The notes beneath the pieces were generated by a model. The model made no database searches and had not been told where the DNA came from. It saw only the letters and a program-made list of their open reading frames with translations. Source: Nibricoccus aquaticus (lineage in GTDB: Bacteria; Verrucomicrobiota; Verrucomicrobiia; Opitutales; Opitutaceae). Taken from it: DNA of 64,000 nucleotides. This document shows positions 9,762 to 18,559 of this stretch, piece after piece (positions within the stretch are counted from its first letter, which is position 1; each line of letters starts with the position of its first letter). Location: positions 3,985,501 to 4,049,500 of the forward strand of contig NZ_CP023344.1 of assembly GCF_002310495.1 (NCBI RefSeq). Reading direction: 5' to 3'. The position numbers and the translations under genes were made by a program.

Positions 9762-9963
9762 TTATGAAAAGGGGACATGAATGGGAAAAGACGCGTGGCG
9801 CAAAGCGGGAATTGGGCCGAAACCTAGGCGCAGGGTTGAGCGGGTGGTTTGCTCGGGGCATGACGCGGGCTGGGGCGGGATCGGAGCGGGCGGAGATGGT
9901 TAAACCACTTGCCACTCCCGGGGCGGGGCGGTTGTTTTCGCGGTTCTTATTTTGCACACGACC

Positions 9964-12729
9964 ATGGCCGAAATCACCAAGAGCTACGAAGCCCGCGACG
10001 TTGAAAAGAAGTGGTATGCCGCCTGGCTGGAGGCGAAGGCCTTCGCCGGCAAAGCCGAGCCTGGCCAGGAGACGTACACGATCGTCATCCCGCCGCCGAA
10101 CGTCACTGGCATCCTGCACATGGGGCACGTGCTCAACAACGCGCTGCAAGATGCGATGATCCGACGCGCGCGGCTCGAAGGCAAAGCGGCGTGCTGGATT
10201 CCCGGCACCGATCACGCGGGTATCGCCACGCAGACGATGGTGGAGAAGCATCTCAAGAAATCCGAGGGCAAGACGCGCTACGATCTGGGGCGCGAGGAGT
10301 TTTTGAAACGGGTGTGGTCGTGGCGCGACGAGAAGGGCGACATCATCCTCAATCAGCTGAAGCAGCTCGGGTGCTCGTGCGATTGGGATCGCACGCATTT
10401 CACGATGGACGCGGGTTACAGCCGCGCGGTGCTCAACTCGTTCGTGAAGCTCTTTGATCAAGGACTGATCTATCGCGGCAAGCGCATGGTGAACTGGTGC
10501 CCGGCGTCGCTCACGGCGCTGTCGGATGAAGAAGTCGAGATGCGCCCGACGAAAGGATTCATTTACAAACTGCGGTATGAGTTGGTTGAGCCGACGACGA
10601 CGAAGGATGCGGACGGAAATGTCGTGCCGATGACGCATATCGTGCTGGAGACGACGCGGCCAGAGACGATCGCGGCGGACGTCGCGGTGGCGGTGCATCC
10701 GAATGACGAGCGCTACAAACATATCGTCGGGAAGAAAGTGTGGCGACCGCTGGGCGAGCGCGTGCAGATCCCGATTATTGCGGACGAGGCGGTCGATCCG
10801 GCGTTCGCGGCGGGTGCGCTCAAGGTCACGCCTGCGCACGACAAAGTGGATTTTGAAATCGGGCAGCGGCATGGGTTGCCGGTGATCGATGCGCTGAACG
10901 CGGACGGAACTTTGAATGAGTTCGCGGGACCTGAGATCGCGGGCATGGATCGTTTCGCGGGGCGCAAGAAGGCGGCGGAAGTGTTGAAGGAACGCGGTGC
11001 GTTGCTCGAAGAGAAGGCTTATGAAAATAATGTCGGCTATTCGCAGCGTGCGGGCGTGCCGATCGAACCGCGGCTCACCCAGCAATGGTGGCTGAAATAT
11101 CCGCGCGTCGAGGAAGCGAAGGCGGTTGTGCGCGACGGCCTTATCCAGATGCACCCAGAGCGCTGGACGAAGGTTTACCTGAACTGGCTGGAGAACATTC
11201 AGGACTGGTGCATCAGCCGCCAGCTCTGGTGGGGGCATCGCATCCCGGTTTGGTACAAGAAGGGACTCGATCGCGAGACGCTGACGACGGCCGATCTCAA
11301 CGATCCGGCGAAGATTCATGTGTCGCTGGATGGTCCGGCCGATCCGCAGAACTGGGAACAGGAGAACGACGTTCTGGATACGTGGGCGTCTTCCTGGCTC
11401 TGGCCGTTTGCGACGCTGGGCTGGCCGGAAGCGGCGGAGATGGAGAAGTCTGGTTTCAAGAGTTTTTACCCGACGACGACGCTCGCAACGGGTGCGGACA
11501 TCATCTTCTTCTGGGTCGCGCGCATGATCATGGCGGGCTTGGAATTCGCGAAGCCGGGCGCGCCGGTAGAGCAGCGCATTCCGTTCAAGCATGTTTATTT
11601 CAACGGCATCGTTCGCGACAAGCAGGGGCGCAAGATGTCGAAAACGCTCGGAAATTCGCCTGATCCACTCGACCTGATCGCGAAGTACGGTGCGGACGGA
11701 CTGCGCTTCGGTTTGCTCCAGATCGCGCCGCTCGGGCAGGACGTGAAGTTCGACGAGGACCGCATCGAGAGCGGGAAGAACTTCTGCAACAAGGTATGGA
11801 ATGCCTGCCGTTTCCGCCAGATGAGCGGCGAGATGAGCGACAACTGTTCGCTCGCGGCGATTCTTTCGCGCGTGGATGCGAAGCAGCTCGATGATGACGA
11901 TCATGCGCTGCTCGGCGCGTTGCTCGACACGATGAAGACGCTGGAACGCGGTTTTGCGGAATTCGAATTCGCGGGCGCGACGCAGCGGCTGTATTCGTTT
12001 TTTTGGAACGACTTTTGCGACTGGTATGTTGAGGTCGCGAAGGCGCGTTTGCAGGATGCGAACGCGAAGGCGCATGTGCTGGCGATCCAGGATCTCGTGA
12101 TCCGCGAGTTCCTCCTGATGTTCGAGCCGTTCGCGCCGTTCATCACGGAAGAGCTGTGGCATCTGCTGGGCTACGGCGCAGAGAAGTCGCTGTTGCAGGA
12201 CACGCGGATCGAGACGTCGGAGGGGTTTGTGAGCGCGCTGGCAAAGATTGGCGCGACGCTCGATCAGAGCGCGGCGGAGCGTGTGGCTGGATTGAAGACG
12301 TTCACCTCGCTGGCGCGTCAGTTGAAGGCCGAGCAATCGGTGGCGCAGAAGCGCGATGTGAAGTTCTTGGCGCTGGCTGATGCGGCGAACTGGGCGGTGC
12401 TGGAAAGCAATTCGTCGAAGATCGCGCGGTTGGTTGGCGCGGCTTCGGTGGAGCGCACGACTAGCGAACCGGCCTTGCCGGCGATCGTGACGCCGTACGG
12501 CACGCTGTATCTCGACACGGGCGTGAAGGTGGATGCGGCGGCGGAGAAGGCGCGTCTCACGAAGGAACTCGAAGCGATCACGAAGCATGTCTCCGGGACG
12601 GAAGCGCGTCTGGCGAATGTGGCGTTCACGAGCAAAGCTCCGGCGGCGGTGCTGGACGGCGCGCGTAAGCAGCTTGCAGAGCAGCAGGCGAAGCGGGCTG
12701 AGTTGGAGCGGTTGTTGAAGGCGCTGTGA
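9964..12729 (+). CDS. valS: Valyl-tRNA synthetase
   Basis: Class I aminoacyl-tRNA synthetase that charges tRNA-Val. 921 aa from ATG at 9964 (an in-frame TTG lies at 9952, but MAEITKSYEARDVEKKWY is a typical ValRS N-terminus). HIGH-type motif HMGH near residue 52 in PPPNVTGILHMGH, the GTDHAGIATQ block, the CP1 editing domain (about 215-390, containing TTRPETI), KMSKTLGNSPDP (about 557) and a C-terminal coiled-coil arm (from about 855). Divergent from glnD across about 200 nt. Length and motifs are canonical. Confidence 0.97.
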   Translation: MAEITKSYEARDVEKKWYAAWLEAKAFAGKAEPGQETYTIVIPPPNVTGILHMGHVLNNALQDAMIRRARLEGKAACWIPGTDHAGIATQTMVEKHLKKSEGKTRYDLGREEFLKRVWSWRDEKGDIILNQLKQLGCSCDWDRTHFTMDAGYSRAVLNSFVKLFDQGLIYRGKRMVNWCPASLTALSDEEVEMRPTKGFIYKLRYELVEPTTTKDADGNVVPMTHIVLETTRPETIAADVAVAVHPNDERYKHIVGKKVWRPLGERVQIPIIADEAVDPAFAAGALKVTPAHDKVDFEIGQRHGLPVIDALNADGTLNEFAGPEIAGMDRFAGRKKAAEVLKERGALLEEKAYENNVGYSQRAGVPIEPRLTQQWWLKYPRVEEAKAVVRDGLIQMHPERWTKVYLNWLENIQDWCISRQLWWGHRIPVWYKKGLDRETLTTADLNDPAKIHVSLDGPADPQNWEQENDVLDTWASSWLWPFATLGWPEAAEMEKSGFKSFYPTTTLATGADIIFFWVARMIMAGLEFAKPGAPVEQRIPFKHVYFNGIVRDKQGRKMSKTLGNSPDPLDLIAKYGADGLRFGLLQIAPLGQDVKFDEDRIESGKNFCNKVWNACRFRQMSGEMSDNCSLAAILSRVDAKQLDDDDHALLGALLDTMKTLERGFAEFEFAGATQRLYSFFWNDFCDWYVEVAKARLQDANAKAHVLAIQDLVIREFLLMFEPFAPFITEELWHLLGYGAEKSLLQDTRIETSEGFVSALAKIGATLDQSAAERVAGLKTFTSLARQLKAEQSVAQKRDVKFLALADAANWAVLESNSSKIARLVGAASVERTTSEPALPAIVTPYGTLYLDTGVKVDAAAEKARLTKELEAITKHVSGTEARLANVAFTSKAPAAVLDGARKQLAEQQAKRAELERLLKAL

Positions 12730-12808
12730 CCGTGCGAGCGGGAGGGACGGGTGTGGCTGCGTCCATGGAACGCGACCATACGCGCCCGGGCATTTTAGGT
12801 GAGACGGA

Positions 12809-12836
12809 ATGGACGACACTGAGGTCGTCCATCCAT
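12809..12836. repeat. Dispersed hairpin element
   Basis: Perfect 9-bp stem ATGGACGAC / GTCGTCCAT with loop ACTGAG (12809-12832), then CCAT. A near copy with GGACGAC arms and a CTCCATTACGG tail is at 42673-42692. It lies between valS and cysH, without a T-run. Confidence 0.6.
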
Positions 12837-12893
12837 AAAGCATTGGAGTTTAGTGACGTAGCAGAGGTGTGGTAAAAATAGGGTTCAATCTTT

Positions 12894-12930
12894 ACTTAAG
12901 ACATGTCCTAAGTAGTTTCATTGACCTAAG
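12894..12930. promoter_or_regulatory. Candidate operator upstream of cysH
   Basis: ACTTAAGACATGTCCTAAGT (12894-12913) is a 20-bp palindrome with one mismatched pair, centred on GACATGTC. The half-site CYTAAG recurs at 12895-12900, 12907-12912 and 12925-12930, i.e. 12 and 18 bp apart. It sits in AT-rich DNA ending 2 nt before the cysH ATG, where a repressor or activator could act. The identity of the regulator is unknown; an Rrf2/CymR-type cysteine regulator is only one possibility. Confidence 0.5.
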
Positions 12931-12932
12931 AA

Positions 12933-13646
12933 ATGAGTACGACCGAAACCGCAGCTGTGTCCCTCGACCTTGAAAAACTCAGTGCGGAGGACCGGGTGAA
13001 GTGGGCGGTGGAGCAGTTTGGCGACGGGCTCGTGATGACGACGAGCTTCGGGATTCAAGCGGCGGTGATGCTCCATTTGGTGACGCGTGTGGCGCCGAAG
13101 ATTCCCGTGATCTTCATCGATACCGGTTATTTGTTTCCGGAGACGTATAAATTCGCGCGGGATCTGACCGAGTCGCTTGGCCTTAACATCAAGAAGTACG
13201 TGCCAGCCATGACTGCGGCTGAGCAGGAGGCGCTTCATGGGAAGCAGTGGGAGCAGGGGATCGACGGGCTGAAGCGGTATAACTTTATCAACAAGGTTGA
13301 GCCGATGGATCGCGCAGTGCGCGAACTCGGTGCGACGGCCTGGCTGGCGGGTTTGCGCCGCACGCAGGGCAGCACGCGCGAGGCGCTGAAGGTCGTGCAG
13401 CAGCAGAACAAGATCACGAAGGTTCACCCGATCATCGATTGGGATAACCGCACGGTGCATCGCTATCTGACGCAGCACGGGCTCAATTATCATCCGCTGT
13501 GGGATCAGGGGTATGTGTCGGTCGGTGACTGGCACAGCACGACCAAGCTGCTCGACGGGATGAAGGAAGAGGACACGCGTTTCGGCGGTCTCAAACGCGA
13601 GTGCGGGCTGCACGAGACCAGCGGCAAAGGAGATTTTCAGATCTGA
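12933..13646 (+). CDS. cysH: Phosphoadenylyl-sulfate reductase
   Basis: Thioredoxin-dependent reduction of PAPS to sulfite in assimilatory sulfate reduction. 237 aa. The PAPS reductase fold shows [28 protein letters not shown], the LAGLRRTQ loop, [14 protein letters not shown] and the C-terminal ECGLH with the catalytic Cys. The Cys-Cys pairs that bind [4Fe-4S] in APS reductases are absent, so the PAPS-specific type is favoured. The start ATG is directly downstream of a strong palindrome, suggesting regulation by sulfur status. No other cys genes are adjacent. Confidence 0.93.
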   Translation: MSTTETAAVSLDLEKLSAEDRVKWAVEQFGDGLVMTTSFGIQAAVMLHLVTRVAPKIPVIFIDTGYLFPETYKFARDLTESLGLNIKKYVPAMTAAEQEALHGKQWEQGIDGLKRYNFINKVEPMDRAVRELGATAWLAGLRRTQGSTREALKVVQQQNKITKVHPIIDWDNRTVHRYLTQHGLNYHPLWDQGYVSVGDWHSTTKLLDGMKEEDTRFGGLKRECGLHETSGKGDFQI

Positions 13647-13674
13647 GGCTTGGGGCAACTAGTGCCTGGCAAAG

Positions 13675-14046
13675 ATGTCGTTCCTCTCTCGATTGTTTCC
13701 ACGGAAGATCATGTCGGAGGCTGACGCATTATCGGCGCTGAAAGTTTCTGTCGTGCAGAGTGATACGCAGCGAATCAAAGAGCTCATCGCGCAGTATCCG
13801 AGTTTGCTGGAGAAGTCTGACGTGAAGGGGATGAGGCCACTTCATTGGGCGAGCGAAGCTCAGTCGCTTTCGAGCATCGCGTGCTTGGTGGATCTTGGTG
13901 CTGATGTTACCCAGAAAGAGGCAATGGGGTATACGCCGGAACAGATCGCATATTGGCATGGGGAGTTTCGGATGGGTGCCTACACCGACGTGTGCTTGAA
14001 AATCGTCGACCGCTTAAAGAAGAGTCCGACTGCGGAAAACACCTGA
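13675..14046 (+). CDS. Ankyrin-repeat protein
   Basis: 123-aa protein, 28 nt after cysH on the same strand. After a basic N-terminus (MSFLSRLFPRK) it has about two ankyrin-like repeats: a helix with TQRIKELIAQYPSLLEKSDVKGMRPLHWAS and then LSSIACLVDLGADVTQKEAMGYTPEQIAY. Such folds mediate protein contacts; no partner is apparent. Base composition is slightly lower in GC than its neighbours. Confidence 0.65.
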   Translation: MSFLSRLFPRKIMSEADALSALKVSVVQSDTQRIKELIAQYPSLLEKSDVKGMRPLHWASEAQSLSSIACLVDLGADVTQKEAMGYTPEQIAYWHGEFRMGAYTDVCLKIVDRLKKSPTAENT

Positions 14047-14060
14047 CAGGCAGCGGCCAT

Positions 14061-14303
14061 CTAAGGTCGTGGCTCAGCACTAAGCGTTCGGTTCTTTCGA
14101 TTTCGCTTAGCCCAACGCGGAACAACCCAAACCCCTACTGCGCTCCAGAAACAAACAAACGAGGCAGCGAGCGCTACGTTGCTGGCTGTTTTGAGATGGG
14201 ACTGGTCTGCGGGCCCTGTGCCCGAGGCCCAGCCCCAGAAAAGCGATAGGTAGAAAAGCCACGCCGAGACCAGCAGTAGAACTATGGAGAGCGCTACCTT
14301 CAT
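14061..14303 (-). CDS. Small two-helix membrane protein, 80 aa
   Basis: Starts 10 nt after the stop of the metallo-beta-lactamase gene on the same strand. Two hydrophobic helices are visible: an N-terminal VALSIVLLLVSAWLFYLSLF and a second ASNVALAASFVCFWSAVGVWV, with a basic C-terminal tail (PRWAKRNRKNR) expected to face the cytoplasm. No family recognised. It converges on the ankyrin gene with 14 nt between stops. Confidence 0.5.
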   Translation of the reverse strand: MKVALSIVLLLVSAWLFYLSLFWGWASGTGPADQSHLKTASNVALAASFVCFWSAVGVWVVPRWAKRNRKNRTLSAEPRP

Positions 14304-14313
14304 TGCTGACTGA

Positions 14314-15144
14314 TCAATACGCCAGAAACGGGTTGTGCTTCCGCTCTTGGGCGACGGTCGTGAGCGGGCCGTGGCCGCAGGCGAGGACGGTGTCGGCGTA
14401 GAGGGTGAGGATGTGGCGGCGGTTGTTGGTCAGCGCTTCCGAATATAGCGCGGGCGTGGGTGCGCCGCCCATCGATGCGGCGAAGATCGAGTCGCCGACG
14501 ACCGCGAGCGGGTACGAGAGGCCGGTGATGAAATAGGTGACGCCGCCGGGAGCGTGGCCGGAGGTCAGGAGCGTTTTGATGGCGAAGGGGCCGAGGTGGA
14601 AGAAGGCGCCGTCTTTGAAGGTTTTTGCGGCGGGGAAATCGACGGGCTCGCGTTCAGAGGCCCAGACTTCGGCTTTGGTCGCATCGACGACTTTCGCGAG
14701 GTCGGCGATGTGGTCGTCGTGGGTGTGGGTGAGGAAGATGGAGCGGAGGTTGAGTTTTTCGGAGCTGACGAGCTCGAGGAGATTATCGCCGCTGGCGCCG
14801 GGGTCGAAGATGGCGGCGTGGCGGGTGCGTTCGTCCCAGATGATGTAGCTGTTCACCGTCATGTCTTCGAACTTGCCGTTGAAGGCTGCGAAGCCGGTGC
14901 GGAAGACGGGTTGCGTCGGATACCAGGATTTTTTGCCGAGCTGGCAGAGGGCGTCGGCGTGGAGGCGGAGATGTTGGGCGACGCGGCGGGCGGCGACTTC
15001 GTGAAAGGTGCCGGATTTGAGCGCGGCGAGGTCGGCGGGCGTGATTTGGGCGCGGTGGGCGAGTTGTTCGTCGGTGATTCCGAGGCCACGCTGGGCTTTG
15101 TTGATCACGTCGTCGTAGTTGTCCTCAAGAGGGATGCGGGCCAT
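14314..15144 (-). CDS. Metallo-beta-lactamase-fold hydrolase with N-terminal helix-turn-helix-like region
   Basis: 276 aa from ATG at 15144. Upstream in-frame sequence to 15276 runs into the divergent promoter region and looks non-coding. The N-terminal ~60 residues ([24 protein letters not shown]) resemble an XRE-like HTH. The rest is an MBL hydrolase of the glyoxalase-II/Zn type: THTHDDH metal motif, [19 protein letters not shown] and ACGHGPL provide further ligands. It probably hydrolyses a thioester or related ester in the cytoplasm; the substrate is unknown. Divergent from the SDR gene, with 135 nt between starts. Confidence 0.8.
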   Translation of the reverse strand: MARIPLEDNYDDVINKAQRGLGITDEQLAHRAQITPADLAALKSGTFHEVAARRVAQHLRLHADALCQLGKKSWYPTQPVFRTGFAAFNGKFEDMTVNSYIIWDERTRHAAIFDPGASGDNLLELVSSEKLNLRSIFLTHTHDDHIADLAKVVDATKAEVWASEREPVDFPAAKTFKDGAFFHLGPFAIKTLLTSGHAPGGVTYFITGLSYPLAVVGDSIFAASMGGAPTPALYSEALTNNRRHILTLYADTVLACGHGPLTTVAQERKHNPFLAY

Positions 15145-15279
15145 GCGGGAGATAACGTGGGCGGGGGCGGCGTGGAGCAAGCGGAATGGCCGGGGCGGCG
15201 CGAGGTCGCGGCGGGCGCGGACACCTGCGTTTTGCTTTGCCTCGGGAGTGGGCGGGCGGCTTTCTGCGTTTTTCACTCT

Positions 15280-16065
15280 ATGAGCTCCCCTGACTATCTG
15301 AACTCTCTCTTTTCACTCGCTGGCAAGGTCGCTGTCGTCATCGGCGGCACGGGCGAACTTTGCGGCGCGATGGCTTCGGGCCTTGCGGGTGCTGGCGCGG
15401 AAGTCGTGCTGGTGGGGCGCAATGAAGAGAAGGCCAAGGCGCGTCTCGACAAGATCGCGGCGGCGGGCGGCAAGGCTTATTTCGTGTCGGCCGAGGCAAG
15501 CAGCAAGGCGGAGATCGAAGGACTGCTGGCCAAGGTGCTGGAGCGCTCGAAGAAGATCGATATCGTCGTGAATGGCGCGGGCGTGAACTCGGCGACGCCG
15601 TTTTTCGACATCAAGGAAGACGAGTTCGAGCGCATCGTGCAGATCAACTTGAAGGGCGTGTTTCTCGGTTCGCAGATTTTCGGCAAGTATCTCGTCGACC
15701 GCGGCGAGGGCGGCTCGATCATCAATCTCGGCTCGATGTCGGGTGTGGTGCCGTTGTCGCGGGTGTTCACCTACTCGGCGACGAAGGCAGCGGTGCATAA
15801 TCTCTCGAAGAACCTGGCGCGTGAGTGGGCGCCGAAGAAGGTGCGCGTGAACACGCTGGTCCCGGGCTTTTTCCCGGCGGAGCAGAACCGCAAGGTGCTC
15901 ACGCCGGATCGCGTGAACAGCATCATGGGGCACACGCCGATGAAACGCTTCGGCGAGGCGGGCGAACTGATCGGCGCGACGCTGCTGCTGGCGAGCGATG
16001 CGGGCAGCTTCATCACGGGCGCGGAGATCATCGTGGACGGCGGTTATCACGCGATGACGATTTGA
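15280..16065 (+). CDS. SDR-family NAD(P)-dependent oxidoreductase
   Basis: 261-aa short-chain dehydrogenase. The cofactor glycine motif is GGTGELCG near residue 22, slightly off the common TGxxxGxG, followed by NGAGVN, the catalytic Ser in NLGSMSG, YSATK with the Tyr/Lys pair, the PG motif [12 protein letters not shown] and the terminal [15 protein letters not shown]. The pattern is like SDRs acting on sugar acids (D-mannonate/fructuronate or KduD-like), but the substrate cannot be fixed from sequence. ATG at 15280. Followed by an intrinsic terminator at 16111. Confidence 0.88.
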   Translation: MSSPDYLNSLFSLAGKVAVVIGGTGELCGAMASGLAGAGAEVVLVGRNEEKAKARLDKIAAAGGKAYFVSAEASSKAEIEGLLAKVLERSKKIDIVVNGAGVNSATPFFDIKEDEFERIVQINLKGVFLGSQIFGKYLVDRGEGGSIINLGSMSGVVPLSRVFTYSATKAAVHNLSKNLAREWAPKKVRVNTLVPGFFPAEQNRKVLTPDRVNSIMGHTPMKRFGEAGELIGATLLLASDAGSFITGAEIIVDGGYHAMTI

Positions 16066-16110
16066 GTGAACTGATGAGCACGAACGTGCTGCTCTGAATT
16101 TGAAGACGGA

Positions 16111-16146
16111 AGCCGTCGGCCCTGAGTTGGGTCGGCGGCTTTTTTG
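16111..16146 (+). terminator. Intrinsic terminator after the SDR gene
   Basis: Imperfect stem AGCCGTCGGCCC / GGGTCGGCGGCT around a short loop, followed by a run of T (16140-16145), 46 nt after the SDR stop. Confidence 0.75.
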
Positions 16147-16231
16147 CGGATGGATGAGAAGCCGTTCGGCCGTTGCGAAGATGTAACACTCTTGGGCGCG
16201 ACATTTGGGCGGTGGTGCGTGTTGTGGGCGC

Positions 16232-17314
16232 ATGGTTACATTTCGTCGGTCCCTGTTTTTTGTTTCTGTTAGCGCGTTGCTGGCTTCGGTGGCGTGCTCG
16301 TCGCCACAGTCATCGTCGGTGGCGCGAATCGCTCCTGTGCGCGTGACGGAGGCGGTGCAGTTCGATTCGGATGATCCGGCGATCTGGGTTAACCGGGCCG
16401 ATCCGGCGAAGAGCTTGATCATCGGGACGGACAAGGAGACGGGCGGCGGGCTTTATGTGTTCGATCTGGAGGGGAAGATCATCCGCGAGAAGACGGTGAG
16501 CGGGTTGCAGCGGCCGAACAACGTGGATCTCGAATACGGGCTGATGCTCGGCGGGAAGCCGGTGGACATCGCGGTGACGACGGAGCGGTTGACGAACAAG
16601 CTGCGGATCTTCGCGGTGCCGACGATGGCGGCGGTCGATGGCGGCGGGATCGAGGTGTTCGTCGGAGAGACGTTGCGCGATCCGATGGGGATTTCTCTCT
16701 ATAAGCGCGCGAGTGACGGGGCGGTTTTTGCTATCGTCGGGCGCAAGAGCGGGCCGTCGGGGAGTTATCTGTGGCAGTACCGTCTGGAGGACGACGGCGC
16801 GGGGGCGGTGAAGGCGACGTTGGTGAGGAAGTTTGGTGCGTACAGTGGAAAGAAGGAGATCGAGTCGATCGCGGTCGATGACGCGGCGGGGTACGTTTAC
16901 TACAGCGATGAGATGGCGGGTGTGCGCAAGTACGCGGCCGATCCGGATGCGGCGGAGGCGGGGCGTGAACTGGCGTTTTTCGGGCAGAAGGACTTCGCGC
17001 GGGATGTGGAGGGCGTTTCCATTTACGAGGTCGATGCGGCGACGGGGTACATACTCGTTTCGGACCAGCAGCGGGACACGTTTAATATCTACAGGCGCGA
17101 GGGAGATGCGGCGGGTGCGCATGTCCATACGCTCGTGAAGACGGTGTCACTTTCGACGTTGGAGAGCGACGGGAGCGAGGTGACGAGCGCGGCGTTGTCG
17201 TCGGCGTTTCCGGGCGGGCTGTTCGTGGCGATGTCCACGGACAAGACGTTTCACTTCTACTCGTGGGAGCAGATCGCGAACGCGCCGGGGGAGCAGTTGA
17301 AGAGCCGGAAGTAG
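16232..17314 (+). CDS. Phytase-like beta-propeller lipoprotein
   Basis: 360 aa from ATG at 16232. The N-terminus MVTFRRSLFFVSVSALLASVAC is a signal peptide ending in a lipobox-like Cys (weak match, SVAC). The mature protein shows the beta-propeller phytase pattern DSDDPAIWVN, GTDKETGGGLYVFDL, RPNNVDLEYG, IAVTTERL, DPMGISLYKR, ESIAVDDAAGYVYYSDE, DVEGVSIYEV and YILVSDQQRDTFNIYRR, with acidic residues suited to Ca2+ binding. Likely an exported enzyme releasing phosphate from phytate or other phosphoesters. A single-gene unit following the SDR terminator. Confidence 0.85.
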   Translation: MVTFRRSLFFVSVSALLASVACSSPQSSSVARIAPVRVTEAVQFDSDDPAIWVNRADPAKSLIIGTDKETGGGLYVFDLEGKIIREKTVSGLQRPNNVDLEYGLMLGGKPVDIAVTTERLTNKLRIFAVPTMAAVDGGGIEVFVGETLRDPMGISLYKRASDGAVFAIVGRKSGPSGSYLWQYRLEDDGAGAVKATLVRKFGAYSGKKEIESIAVDDAAGYVYYSDEMAGVRKYAADPDAAEAGRELAFFGQKDFARDVEGVSIYEVDAATGYILVSDQQRDTFNIYRREGDAAGAHVHTLVKTVSLSTLESDGSEVTSAALSSAFPGGLFVAMSTDKTFHFYSWEQIANAPGEQLKSRK

Positions 17315-17324
17315 GCGGCTGAGG

Positions 17325-17360
17325 AAAAAAAGAGGCCGGACTTTTTAAGAGTCCGGCCTC
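17325..17360 (-). terminator. Strong intrinsic terminator, minus strand
   Basis: Perfect 11-bp stem GAGGCCGGACT / AGTCCGGCCTC (17332-17360). A seven-A run at 17325-17331 becomes a U-tract only for minus-strand transcripts, so it best terminates the small gene at 17446-17655. Confidence 0.75.
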
Positions 17361-17445
17361 GGGAAATTAAGCTGACTGGCGCGAGTCGAAGGCGTTCTAC
17401 AGGCGCGGCTGGCGGGGCCAGCGAGCCGGAAGATCGCCTTCCGAC

Positions 17446-17655
17446 TTACTTGGTACTTGAGGGCTGTTCTTTGGCGCGGCCGGAGAATTGGGCGGTGAAG
17501 GGAATGTCGGACCAGATCTGGGCGGCTGAGGGAAGGCTGATGGCGGGCGCGCGGAAGATCGGGCGGTTCCATTGCACGTCGTACTGAGGGACAACGAGAA
17601 CGGTGGTGGGCTCGCTGGAAGGAGGCATGGTGTTTTCTGGAATGAAGAGAGGCAT
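17446..17655 (-). CDS. Small hypothetical protein, 69 aa or fewer
   Basis: ORF with starts at 17655 (MPLFIPENT) or 17628 (MPPSSEPTT). The sequence is Pro/Ser-rich with a VLVVPQYDVQWNRPIFRAP stretch and no signal or membrane segment. Support for expression comes from the perfect hairpin and U-tract about 85 nt downstream on this strand and from AT-rich DNA upstream (about 17700-17770). No family recognised. Confidence 0.4.
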   Translation of the reverse strand: MPLFIPENTMPPSSEPTTVLVVPQYDVQWNRPIFRAPAISLPSAAQIWSDIPFTAQFSGRAKEQPSSTK

Positions 17656-17856
17656 GGGCTACAAGGGGGTTAGGTGGTTGATAAAACGTCACGCCGGGGG
17701 CGCGGCTTTAACACTTTTAGTTGAAAAACAAATCCCGGAACTGTTCCGAAAATCACAGAAAAAAATGCCCGGTTCGCGAGATTGTCACAGACGACCAGTG
17801 TAGGGCCGGGACTGCGACAAACGCGCGAAACCGGGAAAGGGTTATCGAGCGAAAAC

Positions 17857-18243
17857 TCAGGCGACGCGGCGGTGGGCGAGCGAGCCGGTGGCTTTACGCG
17901 GGAGTGTGACGGTGAGCACGCCATCCGCGATCTCGGCGCTCATGGCGTCGTGGTCGAAGCCGTTGCCCACGCGGAGCGAGAGCTGGTAGTCGCGCTGAGC
18001 GCCTTCGAGGTGGAGGGCGGACCAGTTGACGCGCACGAAGTGAGATTTCCGGGCGGTGACGACGAGGTCGGGGCCGCGAAGGGTGATCTCGACGCCCGAG
18101 GCTTCGACGCCGGGGACGTAGACCACGACCTTCATGGCGTCAGCCTGCTGCGCGCAGTCGTAATGAGGGTTCCGGAAATCTCCGGAGACAACATTGAGGC
18201 GGCTGTGAGCAGTGGCTTTGAACGGATGGATGATCGTGTGCAT
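17857..18243 (-). CDS. Hsp20/alpha-crystallin family small heat shock protein
   Basis: 128 aa. ATP-independent holdase-type chaperone. The alpha-crystallin domain covers about 35-118: MKVVVYVPGVEASGVEITLRGPDLVVTARK, then RDYQLSLRVGNGFDHDAMSAEIADGVLTVTLPRK, where GVLTVTLPRK is the classic sheet motif. N- and C-terminal arms are short and the C-terminal IxI motif is not obvious. A GAGGAG sequence lies upstream of the ATG at 18243 at a long spacing. No CIRCE-type operator recognised. Confidence 0.88.
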   Translation of the reverse strand: MHTIIHPFKATAHSRLNVVSGDFRNPHYDCAQQADAMKVVVYVPGVEASGVEITLRGPDLVVTARKSHFVRVNWSALHLEGAQRDYQLSLRVGNGFDHDAMSAEIADGVLTVTLPRKATGSLAHRRVA

Positions 18244-18460
18244 ATACGTGGTTACTTGGCTCCTCTCTTCGAGAAGGCCGGGCTTTTTCAGGAGGTGAAC
18301 TGGGTCCGATTAGTCGGAGGTTCAGGCCTGGAAGCCCGCGCCGGTTTTTTGCTGTTGGGTCCAATTTTGACGAACCTGTCGCATCATGGCGCAGCAGTAC
18401 GCGGAGGCCTTCGTGAACGAAGCGCCTGCGTGGCAGCGATGATGTTTGGAGGACAGTGTC
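18244..18460. other. Divergent intergenic region between hsp20 and the MazG-like unit
   Basis: 217 nt containing only poor short ORFs on both strands. It should hold the hsp20 promoter (minus) and that of the downstream uORF/mazG pair (plus). No clear operator is visible. Confidence 0.4.
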
Positions 18461-18559
18461 ATGAGTGAACGATTACAGCTATCGACTTTAGCAGCCCTTG
18501 GGCCAAGCACTAATTCTTGTCGAAAAAAGTTTTCACGCGGCTGTAACGTGAGCGCATGA
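18461..18559 (+). CDS. 32-residue upstream ORF coupled to the MazG-like gene
   Basis: ATG at 18461 is preceded by a strong Shine-Dalgarno, GGAGGA (18448-18453), with a 7-nt spacer, unusually good for this window. The ORF encodes 32 residues, begins MSERLQLSTLAALG and contains two Cys. Its TGA (18557-18559) overlaps the ATG of the next gene in an ATGA junction. This looks like a leader peptide giving translational coupling, but it could be fortuitous. Confidence 0.4.
   Translation: MSERLQLSTLAALGPSTNSCRKKFSRGCNVSA

Noticed and set aside
7026-9767. 913-aa plus-strand ORF antisense to glnD
   Set aside because: Low-complexity, Gly/Asp/Val-rich shadow; GlnD motifs are unambiguous on the minus strand.
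9730-12843. 1037-aa minus-strand ORF antisense to valS
   Set aside because: Arg/Leu/His-rich shadow translation with no domains; valS is canonical on the plus strand.
15145-15276. 44-residue N-terminal extension of the metallo-beta-lactamase protein
   Set aside because: Would fill the whole divergent promoter region and is Pro/Arg/Ala-rich without structure.
18322-18510. 62-aa minus-strand ORF upstream of hsp20
   Set aside because: Cys/His/Met-rich with no pattern, overlaps the better-supported plus-strand leader ORF, no ribosome-binding site.
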